Shown here: in pieces, positions 55,224 to 64,000 of the stretch
Position numbering within the stretch: the stretch's first letter is position 1
Layout: each line of letters begins with the position of its first letter
Assembly: GCA_019510435.1 (NCBI GenBank)
Contig: JAEKKJ010000006.1
Location: 372,001 to 436,000 of the forward strand
From: Caulobacterales bacterium
Lineage (GTDB): Bacteria > Pseudomonadota > Alphaproteobacteria > Caulobacterales > Caulobacteraceae
Direction: 5' to 3'
DNA: 64,000 bases
Position numbers and translations under genes: made by a program
The notes under the pieces: model-generated
What the model was told of the DNA's origin: nothing
What the model saw: only the letters and a program-made list of their open reading frames with translations
Database searches by the model: none

Positions 55224-56452
55224 TAGCGCAACCCGTGCGCGGCCAGGGCGCCGGCCAGGCTGCCGGCGAGCGGCAGGCGCGGGATCAGGGTGGCCTGGAA
55301 CGCGTGGTAGATGTCCGGCTTGCCGGCCCAGGTCCCGGCGACCGGGGTCAGGGCCGCGTCCAGCTCATGGCGCCAGCTGCCGTGGACGCGGTCGCGCAGG
55401 TGTTCGTCGGCGAAATCCCAACAGCGCCGGTACCAAGCCTCGTACCTGGCCTCGCCCGTAGCTTCGTGCAGGGCGGCCGCGGCCGCGATGGCCTCGGTGA
55501 CCACCCAGTGCAGCCGCCGCGCCACCACGGGGCGGCCCTCGAAGTCGGTGGTGTAGGCAAAGCCGCCGGGTTCGCCCCAGCCGTCGCGCACCGCGGTCTC
55601 GAACAGGCCCCGCGCCGCCTCCAGCAGCCAGTCCGGCGGCGCGGCCAGGCTGGCGCGCAGACAGAGCAGCAGCCGCGCCCATTCCAGCCCGTGGCCCGGC
55701 GTGGCGCCGAACGGGCGGAACGGATGGTCGGGCGCGTCGGCGTTGTAGGTCGGCAGGGGCGTCCAGTCGGCGTCGAAGTGCTCCACCACCCGCCAATCCT
55801 GGGCCCGGGCCGAGCGGTCGATCAGGCGCTGGGCGATGCGCAGGGCGCGCTGCGCCCACAGGGACTCGCTAAGAGCGTCTGCGGCGGCCAGGAACGCCTC
55901 CACCATGTGCATGTTGGCGTTGGCGCCGCGGTAGGGCTCGGCGCGTCGCCAGGCCGGATCCCAGGCCTCGCGGCACGCACCCTCCGCCTCGCTCCAGAAG
56001 TGGCGCTCCACCAGCGCCAGGGCCCCGGCCAGGCCCTCGCGGGCGCCGGGCCGGCCGGCGACGGTGGCGCTGGAGAGGGCCAGGACCACGAAGGCGAAGC
56101 TGTAGGCCTCCTTGTCGGGGCGGCTGGGCCGGCCGTCCGCCAGCTCGGCGTACCAGCCACCGTGCTCGGGATCGGCGAAGTCCTTCAGCAGGGCGGCCAG
56201 GCCATGGTCGGCGAGCGGCGCGCAGCCCGGCTGGCCCATCAGGGCGCCGAGGGCGAAGACGTGGGTGAAGCGCGCCGTGATCCACAGCGGCTGCGGCTGG
56301 CCCGCCATCACCGTCCCGTCGTCGGCCAGCCAGCCGAACCCGCGCGCCATCCGCGCGCCGCGGGCGAACCTCAGCAGGGCCTCGGCCTCCGCGGCCAGCC
56401 ACGCCCGGTGGGATGGCAGGTCCCGCCAGCTGCGGCCCTCGGCATCGGTCAT
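55223..56452 (-). CDS. AGE family epimerase/isomerase, probable mannose isomerase
   Basis: A 409-residue (alpha/alpha)6-barrel enzyme of the N-acylglucosamine 2-epimerase family. The pattern PLWITARFTHVFALGAL, NANMHMVEAFLAAADAL, FRPFGATPGHGLEWARLLL and the final HELDAALTPVAGTWAGKPDIYH resemble D-mannose isomerases and cellobiose epimerases. The ATG at 56452 is chosen because it begins the conserved region. Coupling to a fructokinase-like gene favours mannose-to-fructose conversion. Divergent from the GH28 gene. Confidence 0.87.
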   Translation of the reverse strand: MTDAEGRSWRDLPSHRAWLAAEAEALLRFARGARMARGFGWLADDGTVMAGQPQPLWITARFTHVFALGALMGQPGCAPLADHGLAALLKDFADPEHGGWYAELADGRPSRPDKEAYSFAFVVLALSSATVAGRPGAREGLAGALALVERHFWSEAEGACREAWDPAWRRAEPYRGANANMHMVEAFLAAADALSESLWAQRALRIAQRLIDRSARAQDWRVVEHFDADWTPLPTYNADAPDHPFRPFGATPGHGLEWARLLLCLRASLAAPPDWLLEAARGLFETAVRDGWGEPGGFAYTTDFEGRPVVARRLHWVVTEAIAAAAALHEATGEARYEAWYRRCWDFADEHLRDRVHGSWRHELDAALTPVAGTWAGKPDIYHAFQATLIPRLPLAGSLAGALAAHGLR

Positions 56453-56627
56453 GGACGGCTCCCCGCGGTCACCCTTCGCGCGGCCAAGGCGTAGCGCCGC
56501 CGCGTGGGCCAAGTCCACCGCGCGCCGCCGCAAGGCCGTTGCGCCGCCGGCAACCTGCAGTCCCGCCACGGCGAACTTCCACGAGGGACAGGCGCGGCCC
56601 ATGCTGACGCCTGGGGTGGAGGCGAGG

Positions 56628-58022
56628 ATGCTGGAATTGGCCTTGGCGGCGGCGAGCCTGGCGGGCCTCGCACTCGGCGCGCCTGCAGCGGCCGGCCACG
56701 ACGGGGTCTGCAACGTGCGCGACTACGGCGCCCGCGGCGACGGCCAGGTCCTCGACACCGCCGCCATCCAGCGGGCGGTGGACGCCTGCGCCGCGGCGGG
56801 CGGGGGCGTGGTGGTGCTGCCCGGCGGGACCTTCCTCAGCGGCACGATCGTGCTGCGCGACCGCATCACCCTGCGCATCGCGCCAGGCGCGACACTCCTG
56901 GCCAGCCCGCGGATCGCCGATTTCCGCCCCTTCCCCCCGGAGGAGGTGGCCAAGATCGCCATCGACGGCTCGACCCAGAACAAGGGCAACGGCCCCTACA
57001 ACCTGATCCACGTCGAGGGCGCGCATGACGTGGTGATCGACGGCGGCGGCCAGATCCGCGGCGCCGGCGCGGCCTACTGGGACCGCGACGCCGCCGGCGC
57101 CCTGGTCTCGCGCCGGCCGCGGCCCAGCCCGCTGATCGAGATCGTGGCGTCCCGGCGGGTGCGGATCGAGGGCGTCACCGTCTCCGAGGCCGCCGGATGG
57201 ACGATCCATACGCTGGAGGCCGACGGGGTGACCGTGCGCGACGTGGGGATCTTCAACGATCCCCAAGGCCCCAACACCGACGGCATCGACATCGACTCCA
57301 GCCGCAATGTGCTGGTGGACGGGGCGCACGTGGAGTCCGGCGACGACTGCGTGGTGCTGAAGACCACCGGCCGCCGCCCTGGCCGCCCGGTCCCGCCCAC
57401 CGAGAACGTACTGGTCAGTAACCTCATCTGCTCGTCGGACGACCAGGGCTTCAAGATCGGCACCGAGAGCCTGGGCGACTTCCGCAACATCACCCTCAGC
57501 GGCGCGACGATCTTCCAGGCGCCGGGGTTCTACCGCCCGCCCACCGCGGCGATCTCCATGTCCATGGTGGACGGGGCGAGCTTCGAGAACGTGGTGGTGT
57601 CCAACGTGGTGATCCGGGACGCCAAGACCCCGCTCTTCCTGCGGCTGGGCAATCGCGGGCGGGGCCAGACGGCGCCGACGCCGGGTCGGCTGCGGCACGT
57701 GGTGTTCTCCAACATCGTGGCCACCGGCGGCGAGCTCGCCTCGTCCATCACCGGCATACCGGGGCACCCGGTGGAGGACGTGACGCTCAGCGACATCAGC
57801 CTCAGCATGAAGGGCGGCGCGCCTGCGGCCGCGACCGCCGCCGTGCCGGAGGCCGAGCGGGACTATCCGCACGCCCCGATGTTCGGCGCCCTGCCCGCCT
57901 CCGGCCTCTATGTGCGCCACGTGCGCGGCCTGGCGCTGCGCAACGTGCGGCTGCTGACCGAGGCGCCGGACGGCCGCGCACCGCTGGTCACCGAGGACGT
58001 GGAGCTGGCGCCTCAGCCGTGA
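56628..58022 (+). CDS. Glycoside hydrolase family 28 (polygalacturonase-type)
   Basis: A 464-residue right-handed beta-helix enzyme with a signal peptide (about residues 1-24, ending AAAG). It opens CNVRDYGARGDGQVLDTAAI; the acid residues are in NTDGIDIDSS and GDDCVVLKT, and SDDQGFKIGTES takes the place of the usual GHG-RIK block. Substrates of this branch include galacturonan and rhamnogalacturonan side groups. The ATG at 56628 has GGAG seven bases upstream and starts the signal. Its end overlaps the convergent AraC gene by 10 bp. Confidence 0.9.
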   Translation: MLELALAAASLAGLALGAPAAAGHDGVCNVRDYGARGDGQVLDTAAIQRAVDACAAAGGGVVVLPGGTFLSGTIVLRDRITLRIAPGATLLASPRIADFRPFPPEEVAKIAIDGSTQNKGNGPYNLIHVEGAHDVVIDGGGQIRGAGAAYWDRDAAGALVSRRPRPSPLIEIVASRRVRIEGVTVSEAAGWTIHTLEADGVTVRDVGIFNDPQGPNTDGIDIDSSRNVLVDGAHVESGDDCVVLKTTGRRPGRPVPPTENVLVSNLICSSDDQGFKIGTESLGDFRNITLSGATIFQAPGFYRPPTAAISMSMVDGASFENVVVSNVVIRDAKTPLFLRLGNRGRGQTAPTPGRLRHVVFSNIVATGGELASSITGIPGHPVEDVTLSDISLSMKGGAPAAATAAVPEAERDYPHAPMFGALPASGLYVRHVRGLALRNVRLLTEAPDGRAPLVTEDVELAPQP

Positions 58023-58825
58023 GTCGGGCGGCCCCGGTCCGCGGCGGCCTGGCGGCGCACCTCGCTGGGGCTGGCGCCCAGGAAGCGGCGGACCAGCTTG
58101 TTGAAGTAGTGCGGATCGTCGACGCCGATGCGGGCGGCGACCTCGCCCACCGGCAGGTTGGTGGTCTCCAGCAGCAGGCGCGCGTGGGCCATGCGGCGCA
58201 GCAGGGCGTAGCGCGGCGCGGTCATGCCGAACCGCTGGCGGAAGGCGCGCGCCACATAGCTCTGGCTGTGGCCCACCTCGCGGGCCAGCCGGTCCGCGTT
58301 CAGCGGCTCGGCGAAGCGGGCGTCGAGGATCGCGCCCACCCGCTCGGCGACCTCGTCCGCGGAGACATCGGCCTTGCGCGCCCGCGCCGCGCACCAGAGC
58401 AGCAGGTCCTGGAACGCCACGGCGGCGGAGGCTTCGGCCAGCAGGTCCGGCGCGCGGGCATGGAGCCGGCTGATCGCCGCCAGCCGCTCGCTGGCGAAGG
58501 CGGCGGCCGGCCCCAGGGGCAGGTGCAGCGGCAGGGCGATCGCTGGCCCCGACGCCGCGGCCGGATGGAAGTGCACGCACCAGTGACGCCCCGCGGCGGG
58601 CAGGTCGTAGGAGCTGGGCATGCCGGCCGGGGTGAAGGTGACATCGCCCGGCTGCAGCGCCAGATCGGTCCCGCCCAGGCGCATGCGGCCGGCGTAGCCG
58701 TGCAGGTGCAGGGCGTGGGTGGCGCCGAGGTAGGTGGTGGGGTGGGCCCGGTCGGCGAGGGGGAACTGGCCGGCGACCTTGAGCCTGGGCGGCGTGGTGG
58801 CAGGCCAGGGCAGGGTCGCGTCCAT
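58013..58825 (-). CDS. AraC family transcriptional regulator
   Basis: A 270-residue regulator with an N-terminal cupin-like sugar-binding part (about residues 15-110, with LQPGDVTFTPAGMPSSYDL) and two C-terminal helix-turn-helices (LAREVGHSQSYVARAFRQRF and VGEVAARIGVDDPHYFNKLV). It is divergent from the dioxygenase-esterase pair, its likely targets. The inducer is unknown. Confidence 0.92.
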   Translation of the reverse strand: MDATLPWPATTPPRLKVAGQFPLADRAHPTTYLGATHALHLHGYAGRMRLGGTDLALQPGDVTFTPAGMPSSYDLPAAGRHWCVHFHPAAASGPAIALPLHLPLGPAAAFASERLAAISRLHARAPDLLAEASAAVAFQDLLLWCAARARKADVSADEVAERVGAILDARFAEPLNADRLAREVGHSQSYVARAFRQRFGMTAPRYALLRRMAHARLLLETTNLPVGEVAARIGVDDPHYFNKLVRRFLGASPSEVRRQAAADRGRPTHG

Positions 58826-58916
58826 GTCGAATTTCTACCAGGATTGGCCGTCGCGTCCAATTGCGGTGACGGCCTCTGGGCCTAGGCTTAGGTCTCGAGT
58901 GGCGATGGAGCGACCG
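58826..58916. promoter_or_regulatory. Divergent region between AraC regulator and dioxygenase gene
   Basis: A 91-bp gap with a GGCCTAGGCTTAGG stretch near 58878-58892 that includes a CCTAGG palindrome. AraC proteins usually bind direct repeats here; none is clear. Confidence 0.35.
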
Positions 58917-59678
58917 ATGGGCGGCTATTATTTGAGCGACTGCGAGCGCGCCTCCTTCCAGGAGAACGGCTATCTCTTCGTGCCGGGCCTGCTCAACCGC
59001 GGCGAGGCGGGAATCTACCAGGCGGAGTGCCACGCGATCGCCGAGCTAACCGGCGAGACGGACGCCACCTGGGCCAGCGTGCGCGGCGGCGGCCACCGCA
59101 TCGCCCACTGCCATGACGTGCAGTTCCGGTCGGCCGCCTTCAGCCGCCTGCTGGTCGACCGGCGGCTGACGGCGGTGGCGCAGGGGCTGATCGGGCCCAA
59201 TGTGGAGCTGCACCACACCAAGATGTTCATCAAGCCGCCGGAGAACGGCTCGCCCTTCCCGATGCACCAGGACTATCCGTACTTCCCCCACCAGCGGCAC
59301 TCGATGATCGCGGCGATCCTCCACTTCGACGACGCCCCGGAGGAGAAGGGCTGCCTGCGGGTGGTCCCCGGCAGCCACAAGCTGGGGCCCTTGCCCGCCG
59401 TGGGCGACGACCACCACCTGCCGCAGTTCCCGCTGGAGGACGCCGTGCCGATCCCGGCCAAGGCAGGCGACGCGATCTTCATGTCCTACCTGCTGGTGCA
59501 CGGCTCGGGGGTGAACCGCTCCAGCGAACCGCGCACCACCCTGCTGGTGCAGATGCGCGACCCCGAGGACCAGCCGCTGGTCGACAAGCACGCCTCCCGC
59601 GGCCAGGGCATGATGCTGGCCGGCGCCAATCCCCGGCGCGAGGCCTTCCAGTTCGCCTGGGCCCGCCAGAGCGCCTGA
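58917..59678 (+). CDS. Phytanoyl-CoA dioxygenase (PhyH) family protein
   Basis: A 253-residue Fe(II)/2-oxoglutarate oxygenase. The iron facial triad is visible as His and Asp in FPMHQDYPYF and a distal His in LLVHGSGVNRSSEPR, whose Arg would bind 2-oxoglutarate. The ATG at 58917 (MGGYYLSDCERASFQ) is favoured by GGAG six bases upstream; one at 58905 is also possible. Its stop overlaps the ATG of the esterase gene. Substrate unknown; a hydroxylation or O-demethylation of a plant-derived compound would fit the context. Confidence 0.87.
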   Translation: MGGYYLSDCERASFQENGYLFVPGLLNRGEAGIYQAECHAIAELTGETDATWASVRGGGHRIAHCHDVQFRSAAFSRLLVDRRLTAVAQGLIGPNVELHHTKMFIKPPENGSPFPMHQDYPYFPHQRHSMIAAILHFDDAPEEKGCLRVVPGSHKLGPLPAVGDDHHLPQFPLEDAVPIPAKAGDAIFMSYLLVHGSGVNRSSEPRTTLLVQMRDPEDQPLVDKHASRGQGMMLAGANPRREAFQFAWARQSA

Positions 59679-60960
59679 TGCCGGCCGCCGCAGCCGCCGC
59701 CGCCTTCGCCCTGGCGCTGACCGGCGCGGGTCCGCGGGACTGCGCGGCGATGGCGGCCGCCGCCCTGCTCCACGACGGCCGGGTGGTCTGGGCGGAGGTC
59801 TCGGACGGCGCCTGCCGGATCGGGGCGGAGCTGGCTCCGACGGCCGGCTCGCGCATCGGCGTGCAGCTGTGGCTGCCGCTGGCGCGGTGGAGCGGGCGCT
59901 ACGTGCAGCTGGGGACCGGCGGCTTTGCGGGGACCATCCCGACGCCGGCCCTTGCGGCGGAGGTGGCGCGCGGCAATGCGGTGGGCGTCACCGACACCGG
60001 GCACGTGGGCGAGGACGGGTTCGATGCGCGCTGGGCCGCCGGCCGGCCCGAGGCCGTGGCCGGCTACGGCTACCGGTCCATCAAGGTCGCCGCCGATGCG
60101 GCGCGCGCGCTCACGGCGGCCTTCTACGGCCGCGCCCCGGCCTGGCGCTATTTCGTGGGCTGCTCGAACGGCGGCCGGCAGGGCCTGATGGCGGCGCAGC
60201 GGTATCCGGACGACTGGGACGGCGTGCTGGCGGGCGCGCCGGCGCTGGACTGGACCGGGCAGCTGTCGCGGTTCGCCCGCATCCAGCAGGCGCTGCGCCG
60301 GCCCGGCGCGGCGATCCCGGTGGCGAAGCTGCCGCTGATCCAGGCGGCGGCTCGGGCCGGCCGGCGTGTCCCCACCTGCCGCGGCGCCGACGCCCGCGAC
60401 TGCCTCACGCCGGGCCAGCAGGCGGCCCTGGCCCACATCGCCCGCGACTTCGACCCCGCCTATGCCGCCACGCCGGGCGGTTGGGATACGTGGATCGTCA
60501 ACCCGGACCCCGCCGCCCAGACCCAGGCGACCTTCGCCGAAGGGTTCTTCCGCCACATGGTGCAGGATCGCCCGGACTGGCGGCTGGAGGACCTCTCCGC
60601 GGCGGACCTGCGACGGGCGCGGGCGCTGTCGCCGGTCCTGGACGCCCAGGCCGGGCTGTCCCGCTTCAGGGCGCGCGGCGGCAAGCTGGTGATCTATACG
60701 GGCCTGGCCGATCCGGTGATCTCGCCGCGCCCGGTGATCGCCTACCACCAGCGCGCCGGCGGGGCCGATTTCAGCCGGCTCTACCGGATCCCGGGCATGC
60801 CTCCCCGCCGCTGTCGCCCGATCCGGCGCACGACATCCGCGCCGCCCTCGAGGCCTGGGTGGAGCACGGCCAGGCGCCAGGGCCGATCACAGCCGTCCGG
60901 TATGTCGACGGCGACCCGGCCCGCGGCGTCGCCAAGCAGGCCGTGATCCGGCCGGACTAG
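59678..60960 (+). pseudogene. Tannase/feruloyl esterase family gene with 3' frameshift
   Basis: From 59678 the product is a normal tannase-family alpha/beta hydrolase: the nucleophile Ser in VGCSNGGRQGLM, the lid region with two Cys, and the catalytic Asp in IYTGLADPVIS. At about 60797-60803, just after YRIPGM, the reading frame slips: the expected ending (ALEAWVEHGQAPGPITAVRY then DGDPARGVAKQAVI) continues in another frame to a stop at 60958-60960. The HC-GG stretch that normally carries the catalytic His is missing, so the enzyme is probably inactive unless this is a sequence error. It would release hydroxycinnamic acids from xylan or pectin. Confidence 0.8.
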
Positions 60961-62231
60961 CGCCCCGCCCAGTGCAGCCAGATGGCGGCGGTCCAGGAGA
61001 AGTCGTCGCCGCCGCTGGGCGCGGAGTTGAGGGGATTGTAGGCCTCGTGGAAGCCGGTGGCGGCGATCAGTTCGCCGGTGTCGCGGCGCACCCGCTCGGC
61101 CCAGTCGGCGTGGCCGGCCAGGGCGAAACCCGTCCCGATCAGGTAGTTGACCACCGCCCAGACCGGGCCGCGCCAGTAGCGCAGCGGCTCGAAGCGCGGG
61201 TCGGCGGGATCCAGGCTCGGCATCAGCCGGCCCACCTGGCCGGCGATGCGCTCGGCGTGGGCAAGCATGGCGCGGTCGCGGTCGGGCCGGCCCACCCCGC
61301 CGTAGAAGTTGAGGAACGAGGCGCTGGTCAGCGCCCCGCACGAGCGGCCGGTGATGATGTCGCGGGAGCTGTAGGCGCCGAGCGCCTCGTCCCACAGGTA
61401 GTCGCCGGCCTTGTCGGCGAGGCTGAGCCAGCCGGCGATCTCCGCCGCCTCGGCGGTCCGGCCCAGGGCCTGCGCCAACACCAGGAGGTCGCGGTTGGCG
61501 CGCAGCAGGATCATGGTCATGCCGACGTCGGCGACGCGGAAGGGGTTGGTCTGGCCGATCCGCCGGTGGTCCCAGCCGGTGGCCCGGCCGAACTGCACCA
61601 GCGCCAGGTAGCGGTCGTAGTCCAGCTTGGTCGGCCGCATGCTCTGGTCGAGGTGGCTGGTGTCGCGCCGCTGGTATTCGCCGACGTTGGAGACGTCGAC
61701 CGCCGAGGCCGGAGCGTCCCATTCGGCGGAGTTGTCGCGGCCCGTCTCCCAGGGGTGGGTGGCCACCACCACGCCGGTCCTCAGCGGGTCGCGGACCTCG
61801 TGGAACCAGCGGTGCCAGGCGAGCAGCTTGGGGAACAGGGCCTCCAGCCGCGGCCGGAACGCCGCGGACTCGTCCGCCTCCCACAGGGCCCGGACCACGC
61901 TGGCGGCGACCGGCGGCTGGGTGATGCCGGAGGTGGGCGGCGTGCGGCCCGAGGCCCAGACGTCGGGGCCGGGGAAGTAGCCCGGGTCGTCCTTCCAGAA
62001 CACGATGTGCGGCACGAAGCCGCCCGGCCACTGGGCCTCGAACAGGGTCTCCACTTCGCGCCAGGCACGGTCCAGGTCGAAGGTGGCGAAGCCGAGGGCG
62101 ACGAAGGCGGAGTCCCAGTTCCACTGGAACGGATAGACCCGCCCGTTGGGCACGGTGTAGCCGCCCCGGTCGTTGCCGGTCAGGATCTCGCGGGCGCGGG
62201 CGGAAAGCTGGTCTTGGTTGAGCGCGGTCAC
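60957..62231 (-). CDS. MGH1-type (alpha/alpha)6-barrel glycoside hydrolase, GH63-like
   Basis: A 424-residue enzyme with PFQWNWDSAFVALGFA, GFVPHIVFW, TSGITQPPVAASVV, THPWETGRDNS and the late FHEAYNPLNSAPSGGDDFSW TAAIW features shared by GH63/GH37-like trehalase-fold enzymes. No signal peptide is seen, so it acts on imported oligosaccharides. Exact linkage is unknown. Its stop codon overlaps that of the convergent esterase gene at CTAG. Confidence 0.85.
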   Translation of the reverse strand: MTALNQDQLSARAREILTGNDRGGYTVPNGRVYPFQWNWDSAFVALGFATFDLDRAWREVETLFEAQWPGGFVPHIVFWKDDPGYFPGPDVWASGRTPPTSGITQPPVAASVVRALWEADESAAFRPRLEALFPKLLAWHRWFHEVRDPLRTGVVVATHPWETGRDNSAEWDAPASAVDVSNVGEYQRRDTSHLDQSMRPTKLDYDRYLALVQFGRATGWDHRRIGQTNPFRVADVGMTMILLRANRDLLVLAQALGRTAEAAEIAGWLSLADKAGDYLWDEALGAYSSRDIITGRSCGALTSASFLNFYGGVGRPDRDRAMLAHAERIAGQVGRLMPSLDPADPRFEPLRYWRGPVWAVVNYLIGTGFALAGHADWAERVRRDTGELIAATGFHEAYNPLNSAPSGGDDFSWTAAIWLHWAGR

Positions 62232-62302
62232 GACGACCTCTTCAAAAGGTCGGGCGGACGCCGAGGCGCCCGCCCGCAGTCGGAGTTCCGGGGAGGAACA
62301 AC

Positions 62303-64000
62303 TCAGAAGTTGACGGTCACGCGGCCGGTGATCCGGCGCGGCAGCACCGGGCGGCCGACGAAATAGGCGCCGCCGGCGGTCTGGTTCACGTCCTGGCGCG
62401 GCGAGCCCTCGGTGGTCGCGTCGGTGTCGAGCAGGTTGAAGACGTTGACGCTGACCCGGGTCCGGTACTCGCCCATGGCCTTGAAGCTGTAGCCCGCGTC
62501 GAGGTTCACAATGTTGAACCCTTTCAGGCGGATGGCGTCATTGGCGGCGGTGTAGTTGTTGCCGGTGTAGTTGGTGAAGATCGAAGCGTCGACCGTGCCG
62601 TTGTCGTAGTAGAGGCCGGCGTTGTAGAGCACCTTCGGCTGGCGCTCGAGGTAGTTGCCGATGTTGGCCGGCGTGGTGTCGAAGGCGGTGTACTTGGCGT
62701 TCTGCAGGGTCAGGTTGCCGCTGAACCGCAGGTCGGGGGTCAGGCGCCAGTCGGCGGTGGCCTCCAGGCCGTAGGAGCGGGTGGCGACGATGTTCACCTT
62801 CTCGGTGAAGCCGCCGGCGCCGTCGTTCACGAACAGCACCTGCCGGCGGTTGGTGAGCTTGGTGTAGAGGCCGGACAGGGTGCCGGAGAGCGGCCCGTGC
62901 GAGTACTTCAGGCCGATCTCGGCCTGTTTGATGATCTCGCCCTCGTAGGTGGCCGGCTGGCCGAGGCTGTTGAACGAGACCGCCCGCAGCTCGGGGAAGA
63001 AGTAGCCCCGCGAGGCGTTGGCGTAGACGTTGAGGTCCGGCGTCAGCTTGTAGAGCGCGCCCACCGCCGCCGCCCACTCGGTCGTGTGCACCTTGGCGGT
63101 CAGGTAGGTGTTGTTGCCCCAGATCACGTCGCGCAGGGCCGTGGACAGGTTCGGGGTGGACAGGTCGGTGATGTAGGTCTGGGTCTTCTCGCGGCTGATG
63201 TCGCCGTTCAGCCGCTCCACCCGCCCACCGATGTCGAGGATGAAGCGCTCGCTCTCCATCTGGTCGGCGAAGTAGGCGGCGAAGCGCTCGGCGTCGTGCT
63301 TGTTGTTCACATAGCCGGCGCCGGCATTGAGCAGGCCGTTCTGCGCCACCACCGTCTGGGCGCCGGTGGTCGGGTTGCGGGTGACCACATTGACCAGCAG
63401 CGGCTCGTTGTTGAACTCGGCCAGGTAGGTGGTGGTGACGTTGAAGTCCTTGGCGATGGCGTTGGCGTAGAAGCCGCCCAGGGTCAGGCTGTGCTCGAAG
63501 CCGCCGGCGGTGAGCTTCTTGGTGACGTTGAGCTCGGCGGTGAAGTCGGTGGCCGGGCGGTTGCGGTCGGTGACGCGGTTGGCGAACAGCAGGGCGTTGG
63601 CCAGCACCGGCGTGCCGTCCGGGTGGGTGAAGGTGGCGTTGGCCACCGAGCCCAGGTTCCGGTTGCTGAGGAAGCTCTGCAGGGTCTCCGGCACGTTGAT
63701 CACGCCGTCGCCGTCCGACCACAGGCCGAACTTGTGCTTGTAGCTGGAGTACTTGACCTTGCCGTTCACGCCCCAGCCGTCGCCGAGGTCCTTCTCGCCG
63801 GCCAGGGCGAAGGCGCCGCCCTTGGCGGTGACGCCGTCGTCGATCGAGGTCTGGAAGCGCCCCGCCGGGGTCTGGAAGCCGAGCGCGCCCACCCGGTCGG
63901 TCTGGACGGACAGCACGTCATGGCCGTCGTTGCCGGGGATGCGGCTGCGGTCGGCGCCGCTGAGCGGGATCGGCAGGAAGAACTGGGCCTGGTCGTCGAT
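62303..64000 (-). CDS. TonB-dependent receptor, N-terminus beyond the window
   Basis: The C-terminal 565 codons of an outer-membrane receptor; the frame is still open at 64000, so plug and TonB box lie outside. The barrel has LYKLTPDLNVYANASRGYFF, LKYSHGPLSGTLSGLYTKLT and a final strand RRITGRVTVNF ending in Phe. It lies 71 bp downstream of the MGH1-glycosidase start, on the same strand, so the receptor is upstream in a possible operon and may import that enzyme's substrate. Confidence 0.9.
   Translation of the reverse strand: MDDQAQFFLPIPLSGADRSRIPGNDGHDVLSVQTDRVGALGFQTPAGRFQTSIDDGVTAKGGAFALAGEKDLGDGWGVNGKVKYSSYKHKFGLWSDGDGVINVPETLQSFLSNRNLGSVANATFTHPDGTPVLANALLFANRVTDRNRPATDFTAELNVTKKLTAGGFEHSLTLGGFYANAIAKDFNVTTTYLAEFNNEPLLVNVVTRNPTTGAQTVVAQNGLLNAGAGYVNNKHDAERFAAYFADQMESERFILDIGGRVERLNGDISREKTQTYITDLSTPNLSTALRDVIWGNNTYLTAKVHTTEWAAAVGALYKLTPDLNVYANASRGYFFPELRAVSFNSLGQPATYEGEIIKQAEIGLKYSHGPLSGTLSGLYTKLTNRRQVLFVNDGAGGFTEKVNIVATRSYGLEATADWRLTPDLRFSGNLTLQNAKYTAFDTTPANIGNYLERQPKVLYNAGLYYDNGTVDASIFTNYTGNNYTAANDAIRLKGFNIVNLDAGYSFKAMGEYRTRVSVNVFNLLDTDATTEGSPRQDVNQTAGGAYFVGRPVLPRRITGRVTVNF

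Overview
The window is about 64 kb of high-GC alphaproteobacterial chromosome, most likely from the family Caulobacteraceae (Caulobacter/Phenylobacterium type). The pointers are a GapR-type DUF2312 protein a few genes from a TacA-like sigma-54 response regulator, a Caulobacter-style xylX-A-B-C oxidative xylose operon with a xyl-type operator, PEPxxWA-CTERM proteins, and several very large TonB-dependent receptors. I found no rRNA, tRNA, integrase, IS element, phage gene or CRISPR array.

Left part (1-28.8 kb), mostly housekeeping and general metabolism. A truncated M3 oligoendopeptidase is followed by a frameshifted DUF559 gene between two inverted 72-bp repeats. Next come an Lrp regulator divergent from an arginine-to-glutamate-semialdehyde pair (ArgZ/AgrE-like hydrolase plus ornithine aminotransferase), a PQQ alcohol dehydrogenase fused to cytochrome c, and a MocR regulator divergent from a YczE membrane protein. 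Then tacA-like, minCDE, gapR, folE, rpmJ, a lytic transglycosylase, an MFS transporter, motA, mnmC and two TonB-dependent receptors.

Middle part (29.1-34.7 kb), a signalling block: STAS antagonist, MBL-fold hydrolase, CHASE2-SpoIIE phosphatase, and a GHKL kinase domain on the plus strand, with an OmpA-like lipoprotein and a periplasmic FecR protein on the minus strand between them. I read this as an envelope-responsive partner-switching system; it is the least described multi-gene unit here.

Right part (34.7-64 kb), a plant cell-wall utilisation island. The xyl operon (xylX, xylA, xylB, xylC and a sugar symporter) oxidises xylose. Around it are an SGNH esterase, a LacI regulator, a TonB receptor, GH67 alpha-glucuronidase, a FadR-type GntR regulator, GH3 beta-glycosidase, a mannose module (AGE epimerase, PfkB kinase, mutarotase), GH28 polygalacturonase, an AraC regulator, a phytanoyl-CoA-dioxygenase-like enzyme, a frameshifted tannase/feruloyl esterase, an MGH1-type glycosidase and a truncated TonB receptor. 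Together they could import and break down glucuronoxylan, pectin and mannan fragments. A recurrent 13-bp box close to TTGGTCAGACCAA precedes at least four of these units (TonB receptor twice, aguA, GH3, and over the xylX ribosome binding site), suggesting one local regulon.

All assignments rest on reading the sequence and family knowledge; no database search was run.
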